Below, in pieces: positions 35,740 to 45,930 of a stretch of DNA of 64,000 bases (its first letter is position 1; each line of letters opens with the position of its first letter). The translations under genes and the position numbers were made by a program. Source of the DNA: Dryococelus australis (Eukaryota; Arthropoda; Insecta; Phasmatodea; Phasmatidae). The notes under the pieces were generated by a model, which was not told the DNA's origin, ran no database searches, and saw only the letters and a list, made by a program, of their open reading frames with translations. The DNA lies in assembly GCA_029891345.1 (NCBI GenBank), contig CM057009.1, positions 304,979,166 to 305,043,165 of the forward strand. The letters run 5' to 3'.

Positions 35740-37535
35740 CTTGATTCTCCTGTTAAATGTTGCCCAATAACCTTGTTCATACTTTCCACTAAGCCATTGT
35801 AAAAAGGATTGATGTGTTATGTAGCTTCTTAATTTGCAATTTATTTAATAACGTAGATATTAATTCCTTGTTAATTAATGCCTCTATCTGTTAAGATTTG
35901 TTGCGGACATCCATACCTCAAAATTTCTTCTTTGATAAAGTCCGCACATGTTGATAAATTCTGTCATTACTAGTATGTAATGATTCCCTTTTGCAAGATA
36001 TTCGTAGTAGAACTTTCGTGTCTAATGCCCACGTTTTTAATGACAGTTGTTAAATTGCTGCAATCATCCCATTTGCTTATGGTTACTGGATTTTATTTTC
36101 TGACATGTTGAACAATTTTTAACATAATTATTTACATCTTTGTTCACAGAGTCCCAATAATATATATGTTTAATTTTCTGAAACGTTTTGAGAACACCAA
36201 CATAGCTATCTCTTAATAAGGCCTCATGATGGGCTATTATTTTGTTCAAGTAATATGTTGGCATAAGTTTTTTCTCTTCTACTAGTGTATGCATTAAAAA
36301 ATATACTGCACCATTTGCTGCTATGCCATAACACCTAGCCAAGTTTTTATACTTAGGATCTGCTTTTTTTGGTTGTGTTAAAATGATTATCAATTTTTGA
36401 ATGTGTGTATTGTGCTCATATTCTCCAGAAAAGGGTGAATTATTACTTCTGTTGTGAATTGGACATATCAGTAATTAAAGATCATTTTCAATTTTCATAT
36501 ATTCTTGCTTATGATTGTACACTGGATAATAGTATAATTTACCATTTTCTCTGCTTATTAAAATCTGCTTTTTTTTAAAAACAGGATCCACGGTTCAGAA
36601 TTTGATGATATGTTGAACACCTTCTCGTATAATCTCTCTAGTTACGCTAAATAATTCAGAAATGGCCCTAGCCAGTGGTTTTAGCGGAATTTTTGTGATT
36701 CCATTATTTATTTATTTTTGATCCACCCAACAATACCAGCTTGTTTTCTGCAAACAGTAACTTAAATTCGTGCCAGTTAATACTAACATGCTTTACAATA
36801 AATTGCTGTAATTCAGAGTTTTTTTTCAGCATTTTGAATTATGGCTTCTGCTAATGCCTTAAATATATGATTGGTTTTGTAAATTAAGCCTTAATTTTGT
36901 AACTTTTGTCGTTGAGTTTTAATTTGTTGTAAATGGGCTAGTACTAATGTAGGAATTCTACTGAGTGCATCTGGCAATGTATTTAATTTTCCTTTAACTA
37001 TAAGTGCCTCAAAGTCATATTCGACTAATGCAATTATCATCTATAGAATACTAATGTTATACTCAACCACGCTTTTTTAATACCTGAGGCTAGCATGGTC
37101 AGTTTCAATAGCGAGTTTTATTCCATATAAATATGGTCTGGACTAATTATAGAGGTATTTAATGGCATCGCACTCTTTTTCTGTAGTTCAACATCGGGTT
37201 TCGTTAAGGGATAGGTTCTTTGACGCAAAAGCAATAATATGTCTTAATGTTTATATCCTGTTGCATTAATACTGCACCTATTGCAGTTTGGGAAGCGCCG
37301 CAAGCTAATATAGTTGGCTTATCTTCGTCAAAACATTGTAGGAAAGAAATATTCTGAACTGCATATTTTAATTCTGCAAATGCTTCATGTTGACTATCTA
37401 CTCCAAATAAATAGTGAATTATTTTAACTAATTTCAACTAGATGTTCTGCTTTAGTGGTGTAATTAGGAATATATCTCCTTAAATATTAAGTTATGCATA
37501 AAATTGTTCTTAATTGTTTAATGTTTACCCATAGA
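35740..37535 (-). pseudogene. Ty3/gypsy pol fragment, minus strand
   Basis: From 37535 down: RRYIPNYTTKAEHL (reverse transcriptase thumb), then AFAELKYAVQNISFLQCFD and KPTILACGASQTAIGAVLMQQ (RNase H start; the usual CDAS Asp is Gly here), a decayed stretch, then an open frame 36393-36064 with the integrase zinc-binding HH...CxxC (AHHEALLRD, NYVKNCSTCQKIK). The integrase core follows with ILTDRGIN (about 35890) and LVESMNKVIG (about 35790), keeping the second Asp and the Glu. It ends abruptly where the plus-strand gypsy fragment stops. Confidence 0.75.
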
Positions 37536-37651
37536 GGCCGCACATGACTGGTTAAGGTAAACAGGATATACCTTTCGTGCAAGCCACCTGTTTTCATAAT
37601 ATGAGCCGCCTGACCTAGTGTCATAAAAGAATAAAAAGGAGGTGCAAGGAA

Positions 37652-38222
37652 CCCCCCCCCCCCCAAGTCATCAAATTTATGAACAACGTACTACGTGCTG
37701 CTGTCGGAGCGACGGCGGAGACAAAGGCAACCCACGTCAAGGTCTAGACGAGCTCTAGGCCTATCAGCAATCTGCAAAATATATGGTGAGCATTAATTCG
37801 GCTGGCAGTTAGGTGTCATTATCTCTTTCAAGGATCTGTTAATCTCAACGTATCAGATCTCTAATTACTAGTAAGGCTAGTGATATTAACTGCTATGAGA
37901 ATTAACATGATAGTATAGTAATTGTTCCATAAGTCTACGAGTATTTATTCGATCATATTGAAATTGTTCCATAAGCCATGGTAACAAGAGTAAATTGTAA
38001 GGAATCATTCATCAATGTACTTTATGTCTATAGCATTTGAAGTTGTAATAAAGGAGCTTTATAGTAGAATTCTACCCCATTACTTAATTAGTATCAGCTA
38101 CATAACCCCCGTACTGACCCCTTATCCTACAGTGACCATATTGTGTTGAGACTATCTCACTATAGTAATTGATCTGTAGAAGCAAGCAGGAAGTAATAGG
38201 AAGGATAAGGAGGATTGTTACA
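37652..38222 (+). mobile_element. Probable 5' LTR of the gag-bearing element (left edge unknown)
   Basis: Upstream of the gag gene, sequence ending GGATTGTTACA at 38222 is followed by CTGGTGGAGTGCC, a TGG-starting stretch suitable as tRNA primer binding site. An AATAAAGG polyadenylation-like signal lies at about 38048. The left LTR edge is not determined; a 13-C run begins at 37652. Confidence 0.45.
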
Positions 38223-38240
38223 CTGGTGGAGTGCCTATCG
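38223..38240 (+). promoter_or_regulatory. Putative primer binding site
   Basis: TGGTGGAGTGCC immediately after the putative LTR end, complementary to a tRNA 3' end of the form GGCACTCCACCA. Inferred from position and the TGG start. Confidence 0.4.
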
Positions 38241-38840
38241 ATCCACTTTGCGCTAATGCGAGTAGGCAAAGTATGCTATTACAATTAAAAAGCATAACTT
38301 CACACATTGCGTGCAATGCAATTAGCAGAAATAAAAGTAATAGTACTAGAAGCAATCACGATGCGTGTAAGCGTAACAATAATTAAACCAAATGAGTAAA
38401 GTGTCCAGTGTTAAATTATTGCCAACACAGGAGTGAAATAATTGAAAATTGCAGCATATCAGCGTGAGTGCGTAACAGCTGTTAAATACACAGCGACCAC
38501 GGCGGGCAAGGTATGTGTCATTGAGTAAGGTTAGTGCACCAGTGTGAGTCAGCAAATCACGCAGGTGACCTTACCAGCCAAGCAGCACGACGTCACTAGC
38601 CCACCCCGCTACCTGTAGAGCTGCTTATAATCGCTTCCTTTTGGTACTAATGCATGTTAACTGCTTATTTTTGCATGTGGGACAACCTATTTCCCTGTAA
38701 GCGAGAAACACTCCACTTGTTTTTGTGTGTCCTAGGAGTGCTTTCTAAATTCATATTTTCTTCATAATTAGAATTAATTATAAGATACACAACGTGCACG
38801 GCACCAATTGCACTCCACAATTTTCTGCTAATATGTCGAC

Positions 38841-40578
38841 ATGAACACAGAACACAACACTACTGCACACAACATCAGAAAACTAGTCAAAACTCTCTTA
38901 ATTGATTTAGGCGATGCTAAACACGCTGTTGACTTACATGAGCAGTTGAGAAACCAATTAACCAGTGAAAAAACACAACACATAACAGCTATTGAACATA
39001 CTTCTCAACACGTATCAACAGTTAACGAACCCAGCACTAGCCGTTGTTTGAGACCATGCCCATTCCACACACTACAAACAATAAACCCGTTTTTAATTTC
39101 CATTCCAAGCACAAATACTTACATTCCTGAACATGAGCATAAATTACACAACAGAACAACAGTCTATCAATGCCACTAACAACACAGTACAAATCCCACA
39201 TTTACCCAACATCTCAACGCCAACACAAGTCATTTTACAACACCCACAACCTATCCCCAATTTTCAGGGGACAGTAACGAAAATATCAACGAATTTTTAG
39301 ACACCTTCAACACCGCAAGTGAAGTTAATGATTGGTCAGACCTTGAAAAACGACCGCGCTCGAAGTTCTATCTACAGAGTAAGGCAAAGAGGGCATAAGA
39401 AAACCTTTATTATGCCAGTACGCAGGAAATTTCTTGGCAACACATTGCAGACAAGTTATTACAGACTTTCAGAAAACTCGACACTATAGACAACTATAGA
39501 CAGCTCCTTCACACAACAAAACAATACCCAGGGCAGAGTACAAAAGCACACATAGAGAATTTGACATATTATAAGAACAAAAGTGACCCACAACTACCTG
39601 AGGTAGACTTTGTTAAAATTATTTGGACCTCTCTGACACCAGCTCTTGCTGACAAACTTGTCCCTCTCGAGAACAACACAGTCAACCAGCTAATTCACAA
39701 CATCAAAATACTGAGCTTGGTATGTACAGACACCAACAGACCATTGAACACGAGTCACAAAACCCACACCATATCATATTACAAGAGGAGATTGCTATTT
39801 TGAAATAATAGACAGACTCAAACACACATACAAAAACACGGCACCATGCCAAAGTCCTGCGAGTTACACTGAAAACCATTCATTAAACACACACATTTAC
39901 ACAAGGTACAACCGCCTCATGGTAACTGAATGGACACGGAGAAGGGAAACATACAGACATCCACCACACCAAGGCCCCTATAAATACAGAGCAAACAACC
40001 AGGTGAAAAACATGTTTCCCCCACCCAGGAACAACATGTCCGAGTACGTGACACGTGCAGAGCCATGTTTAATAAGGTCGTGCCAAACAGGTCATATGTG
40101 GAAATTACAAGGTTTAAAGCTTAAAATAACCTGCCACTGCAAAATCAACCACATCCACAGCAAACTAATGTACAGAAAACCAACGTAAATATAAAGGAAC
40201 AGCGTAACACACAAAAGAAACTCACGCTGTCGGCAAATCCAAACAGTAAAGTTAATACAAGGACATGTTTGCCAAAGCAAACAGCGCAGGCACCGACAAC
40301 AGAGTCGGAAATTACAGCCAAGCCGCGTAAACGTTCGAATCAGCACATAGTGCGAGTGCAGTCGGTTCATGGCGATACACACGAGTGTGTCACTCCTCCC
40401 CCCCTCCTGCGTGCACAAGGACAACGTTGCCACACCACCACCGAAGCGCGAACTACTTTGCAACGTTGCCAAACATCACAAATGTGTCAACAACAAGGAG
40501 TAAGTTGCCGGACCACTTAGCCTCGCGTACGACACGTGCGCACTCTGTTTTTATGCTGGACACAAAGCCAGATATTGT
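38841..40578 (+). pseudogene. Ty3/gypsy-type gag with CCHC zinc knuckle
   Basis: An ATG at 38841 begins a 112-codon frame with Gln/His/Thr-rich text (MNTEHNTTAHNIRKLVKTLL). After a shift, a retrotransposon gag (capsid) domain follows: FSGDSNENINEFLDTF (about 39263), an in-frame TAA in KRA*ENLYY (about 39397), QHIADKLLQTFRKLDT, QYPGQSTKAHIENL and WTSLTPALADKL. The nucleocapsid end carries CALCFYAGHKARYC at 40537-40578, an exact C-x2-C-x4-H-x4-C zinc knuckle. Several frameshifts make it inactive. An 18-codon signal or other start was not needed; the ATG was chosen because it opens the first frame after the leader. Confidence 0.8.
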
Positions 40579-40819
40579 AAATTGTTTCTGAAACAAAATT
40601 TTGAGTTTTCCACAGACATTGGGGATTGCTTCAGGCGTTTCAAAAACAAATAACCACACCCTAGCCCCAAACGCCTGTTATGATGATACACCGAGCCAGG
40701 CCTGCAATGATGATTCAAGGTTGGAAAACAAACTGAGCAGGCCTGAGCCTCAATGTAATCCAGGAAAACACACCAGCCCAGAAATAAAAGAAAATTGTCA
40801 ACAAGCTGAACTCCGGACT

Positions 40820-41035
40820 GCGAAAGTTAAATCAATATCTAAATAGAGTACAATACCCAATATACCGCACGGGAGACATTCTAAACGTGCTACAACAATC
40901 TCACTTCATAACCAGCTTAGATTTGTTTTCAGGCTTCTATAGTATTCCAGTAAGAAGGCAAGACCGCCATAAATTAGCATTTTCAATTGACAGGGTAGGT
41001 TTATTTCAATATAAAAAAATGCCAATGGGCATAGT
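40820..41035 (+). pseudogene. Reverse transcriptase fragment of the same element
   Basis: In frames just after the zinc knuckle: LNQYLNRVQYPI, then ILNVLQQSHFITSLDLFSGF, YSIPVRRQDRHKLAFS and FQYKKMPMGI, the finger and first palm motifs of a Ty3/gypsy reverse transcriptase (the first catalytic Asp is in SLDLFSGF). Protease and the start of the reverse transcriptase are missing between 40580 and 40820, and the frame is cut after MPMGI, before the YxDD motif. It is therefore an internally deleted and 3' truncated element. Confidence 0.8.
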
Positions 41036-41796
41036 TGCGAGAGGGAGGATCTGCACCTCCACCAATGCAACAGTCTTGTTTTGTCTATCTCAAACCTAAG
41101 GTTGTCCAACAGTATGAACTTTATGTGAGAGGGGATGAGATGCCATTAAACGAAAGATCAAGCATTACACTAATTCTACTTTACTTCTCATCAGTCAATA
41201 CATCCACTAGGTTAAATCTAAGCCTCGGCAAAGAACGAGGATGATGATGCTTGCTGCTTGCAAATTCTACAAACTTTCTGGCTACTACATACTGCCACTA
41301 AGTCCCACACACTCTCTGCTTTGGGTACTCACAACATAATAATAATAATAATAATCTGAAGACTTGTTACGGCTCACAGACAAAGGCTCCCCACCTGGGC
41401 CAGAATGTACTGCACTGAGATGCACCCAGATGTCCGCAGCATCAATCAAGGTCAGCCCTTACCTGTTACACGATCACCTTCTATGTGGCTGGCATTCTTC
41501 CCCTGTCCTTGCTCAGTGCTCTATTTAATATACATTTTTGTAAATTTCTTGCTGGTCGGCTCCTTGTTACAGCTCTCTGCTTGTATGCTGGCCCAAAACA
41601 ATATGTGAAAGCAAATTCTGGGGTGCACTTTAGACACAGCAGCAAATAAAAGGGTGACTTCACTTCAAAAGATCAGAAATAAATAATACCTTTACATACA
41701 AACACTGTAGTAGTAGTAGTAGTTGATACTGTAGCAGTATTAACAATGTCATATCACTTTTAAAACTATAGTGAAGTTAGTTATCTACTATACAAA
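41036..41796. other. Intron; nothing coding recognised
   Basis: Contains (AAT)n at 41335-41355 and (TAG)n at 41707-41722. No recognisable element otherwise. Confidence 0.5.
41335..41355. repeat. (AAT)n microsatellite
   Basis: Seven tandem AAT/TAA units. Confidence 0.9.
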
Positions 41797-42223
41797 AGGC
41801 TGTTCAAGATAAAGTGAACACTTTTTTAATTCAACCATAAAAAAAAGTCACTGTCACTGCCCCTGCTGGCAATATATTTTATCGGGCGCACTGTGTGACA
41901 TGCGCCCGCCAAAGTTGTTAACAATGAATGCAAAGTAGTTCCAATTGTTAATGTCAAATAAAAAGTGTTCATTTGTGATCATTTAAATTATTTCTTACGC
42001 TTTCTGTTTTCTTTTACATCTCAGTATGTAAAAATTACCATTACCAGATTTATAAAATATTAACTTCTCTAATAATTTCACAGTTTCACTAGACCGAAGC
42101 ATGAATAAAGTGATGAGGTCCATGGCAATGTTAATTTTACATACGGTGGAAGAATACACAACGTGCCTACAAGTAGATCTTAAGCAGGGCTTTCAAAAGT
42201 GCTAATTTTACCATGAACAGCCT
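41797..42223. mobile_element. MITE-like inverted-repeat element
   Basis: The left end AAGGCTGTTCAAGATAAA (41797 on) and the reverse complement of the right end (ATAGGCTGTTCATGGTAAAA, from 42224 downward) are imperfect inverted repeats. TATAC occurs just outside both ends (41789-41793 and 42223-42227). A second inner inverted pair, GTGAACACTTTTT at about 41814 and AAAAAGTGTTCA at about 41960, makes the left third nearly palindromic. No coding capacity. A non-autonomous DNA transposon is the likely identity. Confidence 0.5.
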
Positions 42224-43505
42224 ATACTAACTTTATTTCAAACTTGATAAGAATTGGTTAAACAGTGCCAAGCCACAGGCAGAAATAAATACGTAAATAA
42301 GGTATGTGCAAGAGTGTATTATAAGAGGTAAGAAAAAGAAAAAAAATCATTATCTTACTTATAAAACACACACTATATGGATTTTCAAACTAAATTTAAC
42401 TATGATATTCTTTGGCACTTAGCATAAATTCCTTATAAAAACAGTATAGACTGTCAAATGGATTTCACACACATTCTGCAATTGCTTATAAAGACCAGGC
42501 ACAACCATAATCCTCTTTACATGCTTGGTGAGTGAGGAGGTAACTGCCTAGCAACTAACACAGAGTTTTCATATCCTCCATCTCTCAGAAAGCTGTATAA
42601 TAGATGGATAGCTTACACATGTGAGATCATCTACAATCAACCTGCATGTGCCAGAGCTTCACACCTGTAAGAGGCTGGTTGCTTTAAATATTGTCATCTT
42701 TATCAACTGCATTTCTCATGGCCTAATCAACTTCAGTTTACCCCCTCCTCACTTTGTAGAAGAGAGTGCTGATGCACACCAACCATCCTTTTTCCTGAAT
42801 CATGAGGCGAGTGGTCTAACATTAGATGTGTTAGTTCATGTTATGGTGTGTCCAGCATTGTAGAATAGATTCATTCTGATAAAAATTACTGTCGTACATG
42901 TTGTAAAATACGTTTAGTTTTTCGGTACTTAAAATAACAATGCTATTACCATATAATAGTGATCATTACACAACAAAATACAGTACTAAACTGAAATGCC
43001 AGCTTTCATTTCTACTTTAACAATCTAAACTGACCATATTCATTTCTCTTGAAAATACTGAATGATCAGACATTAATGGATGAACAATCCCCCAGTAGCA
43101 CAGTTAATAGTGGCTTACTGCAAATAAATACCAATAAAACTCTTGTGTAACTGATGCAAATTAAATAAAATTAACCAGGTTTTAAGTTATTTTATCAAAT
43201 AAAACATTAGTAAGAAAAGGTTCTCAACTTATCTCTTAAATACACAGAACAGACCAAAAAATGTCAGTGCATATTGTTCTATTCTTAGCTGTATACAAAT
43301 TAAACATTATTCAATGAAAGCAATCCATCTAACCCATGTTCTTTTAAATTATTCAAATGCATAAAATAAAGTCAATATTTTAATAACTTTTATTGAGTGT
43401 TATATGCAGAGTTAATGTTTTATTGACGGGTGTTCTTTGATTTCCCCATATGGAAGTTGTGTGGAAAGCAAAAAGGACAGTGCAACATTCAAGTGTTTGA
43501 ATTAC
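42224..43505. other. Intron; nothing recognised
   Basis: AT-rich intron sequence upstream (in the minus sense, downstream) of the 43506-43712 exon. No element recognised. Confidence 0.5.
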
Positions 43506-43712
43506 CTTCCCATACAAAATAGCTGTTTCTTTGTGCAGTTCTGCCTCTTGCATCTTGCTGAGCAGCAAATGGGCACGATAAAGAGCTGACGTTTGTAACA
43601 AAACTTGCAGTTTTTTTTGCACCTTAACTTTACTTTCCATGTCTCCCTGCTGCTTCAGCTGTAATAGTCTCTCCAAGTACATCATGGCAAGATGGGTGTG
43701 GAATCTCTCTGT
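43506..43712 (-). CDS. TGFBRAP1: TGFBRAP1/Vps3 exon (most 5' one found)
   Basis: 207-bp exon (69 codons, phase 0 at both ends) after a TTTTTTGCAG acceptor and before a GTAATT donor. It encodes TERFHTHLAMMYLERLLQL, then a charged linker, LLQTSALYRAHLLLSKMQ, and ends ETAILYGK, which continues directly into LEEHEKAL of the 21729-21889 exon. This is the conserved helical-repeat stretch (Vps39_1-type region) of TGFBRAP1. No preceding exon was found between 43713 and 64000, so either the next intron exceeds 20 kb or the upstream exon was missed. The N-terminal CNH (citron homology) domain is not in view. Confidence 0.9.
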
Positions 43713-43906
43713 CTGCAAAAAATTATTATAAAGCATAAGCATATTTTGTTTCAAACACTAATTCGTAAACAATTACTATACATAGCTTTGTTTAGTGTTA
43801 ACTGATTTATTAACAAATTTCTATTTCTATTATTTACAAAATTATATTACTAATTAATGGACACATTAGTTTTTTAACTATAAATAAAGACAAAAATTAT
43901 TATATA

Positions 43907-44489
43907 CACAAGGTGTAGCTATTAAGACCAGGGCTGGTTACCTTTGAAGTGAATATTTTATGGGGAGAATAGTGGATATAAGGTAGGTGTCCTTGATGCT
44001 TAATAATGGAATCCTAGTTAGTGTAAAACTGAGCAATATGTAAACCCAAAATTTCTAATGAAATTAAGACATTTTCGACCAGGTGTTTTCCTGACTTAAG
44101 AAAAAATACCATATTTCCCAAATAACTGAACAATTTCTGCATCAGGACAATGAGCCCACTCCAATCACACCTTCTATGAAGCAATTTTTAGCAGATAAAC
44201 CTATCTCTGTGCTTGAATATCCCACATATTTGCCAAATCTGGCACAGTGTGACTTCTACCTGTTCCCTAAAGTAATAAGTGTATTTTCAGTCTGTTGAAG
44301 AGGCAAAAATGAAAAATGGTGGACCTGTTGAAGAGAGTGACAGCTGATGAGCTATAGCACTTCTTTGAACAGTGAAAAGTACATTATGTAATTGTGTATA
44401 GATAGGGGAGGGGAGCAACATTAAAAATACGTTAAAATATTTTAGCAACAAAACTACCTTTTCCCATCAGTCCTATTAGCCATACCTCA
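43907..44489 (+). mobile_element. Internally deleted mariner with TA target duplication
   Basis: A 583-bp element between TA dinucleotides (43905-43906 and 44490-44491). The inverted ends are AAGGTGTAGCTATTAAGACC on the left and the reverse complement GAGGTATGGCTAATAGGACT on the right. Inside is the C-terminal half of a mariner transposase: HQDNEP with the second catalytic Asp (44146-44148), MKQFLADKPISVLEYP, CDFYLFPKV with the third Asp (44251-44253). These are separated by 34 residues, the DD34D spacing of mariner. A VTADEL-like tail follows. The N-terminal half with the first Asp has been deleted, so it is non-autonomous. Confidence 0.85.
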
Positions 44490-44869
44490 TAATTATCTTT
44501 TATAACTAATTATTGACAGACATATACAAACACCAACTTTTTACATTATTCCAAAATAAGTGAGAAACAAGCTCACTGCCAATTAGGTTTTATTTATTAT
44601 TATTCATCACAAATAATTTTAAAACTCCATTATATCTACCACTTGTTGACATTTCTCCACGAGGGGCCTGTATAAGATGGAATGACTGCCCCATCTTTAA
44701 AAAATGCATTTTTTACTGTTCAAAACAAAATTGTAAAATTTTGATTATGTATGCATGGTCCTTAAATAAACCTATACCAAATTTGGAAGTATACCCTCCA
44801 GTATAAAATGCTGTGTAAGTCAATTTAGGCTCTGTTCCACCATTGGGCCCAAAACCAGGTTAAGGGAGG

Positions 44870-45300
44870 TTAGAGTATAAGGTGGGGTGAGTGATAAGGG
44901 GGAGTGTAGGGATGAGGAGTCATTCCCAGTCCTTAGTTTGACACCTGCCGAAGGTAATTTAAAAAAAACTTTTTTTAAGGCGTGAGGTTAGGGGTAAGCG
45001 GGAGTGTAGGGTTACAGCAGGAGGGTTGGGGAATCGTTCCAAGTCCTTGGTTTGACACACCCGTCGGAGGTAATAGATTGTTTTTTAAGTGGAGATTAGG
45101 GGTATAGGAGGTGTAGGGTCTAGAGTTAAGGATTCGGTACCCGGTTCAAAACCCATCAAGGCTAATTAGATTTTTTAAATAGTGTAATGAATATTTGCGT
45201 AATTCGAGGTAATGAGTAATGACTAAGTATGCGCAATGAATAAATACCGATAGTAATTACATACACTAACTATGCATAATGAATAATTACACATGACATA
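44870..45300 (+). repeat. Tandem repeat with tRNA B-box-like motifs, array 1
   Basis: Three units of about 100-107 bp, marked by GTGTAGG at 44904, 45004 and 45111. Each carries a B-box-like motif: AGTTTGACACC at 44935, GGTTTGACACACC at 45049 and GGTTCAAAACCC at 45143. The last unit runs into text (CATCAAGGCTAATTAGA, then GTAATGAGTAATG, GAATAATTACA) that is shared with the array at 51.6-52.1 kb. Confidence 0.6.
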
Positions 45301-45748
45301 CAGGTCCACTCCCTACCACTGCCCACTCACAACTGAGGTGAGTTTCACTAATATCATTCATAATGCCCACCATATTGAAATGCAGCTCCAGCCAAACTCA
45401 CAACTCTGATGCCGAACTTCTCTGACCAGCCCAAAGTGCAAGCCATCAGTTAGGAAGAGAGACAATATGCCCTTTATCCCCGCACAGCACCTTCCTCTAC
45501 AGAAGCATGCAACACACCACTTGCCTCCAGCTCACAGACAACTCTCTCTATCTCACTCTCTCTTTACCGCCACCCTCATTGGCTTATCTGGGTCGAGAGA
45601 CCTGCCTCGCTTCATTCTCCACAAACGTGAAATTAAACAATTCTCTCTAGACAACTACGATTGTGTTAAAAATGTTTGGAGTTGTTACTTACTATAATTC
45701 CACCATAAATTTGTTTTAAACATTACAAACAAACTTGTACTTCGACGC

Positions 45749-45930
45749 ATGCCAACCAGCTGCGCAGCGCAGATACGCGCTCTATGTGGGACTTCGCCCC
45801 ATCTACGAGTGAACTGAACTTGGGGCAAGTCATTAACAGTGGCAAATGTAATTTCACGTATTGAGCAAAGAGACTCCACACGCTGGACAGTCGAATACGT
45901 AAAAGTAATTGACGCACTTAAATTATGAAA
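45749..45930. repeat. Dispersed repeat, copy A
   Basis: About 180 bp starting near CTGCGCAGCGCAGATACGCG, also found in the same orientation at 48675-48855. Shared blocks include GACTTCGCCCCATCTACGAG and GGCAAATGTAATTTCACGTA. Both strands have open frames here but neither product is recognisable. Confidence 0.7.
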
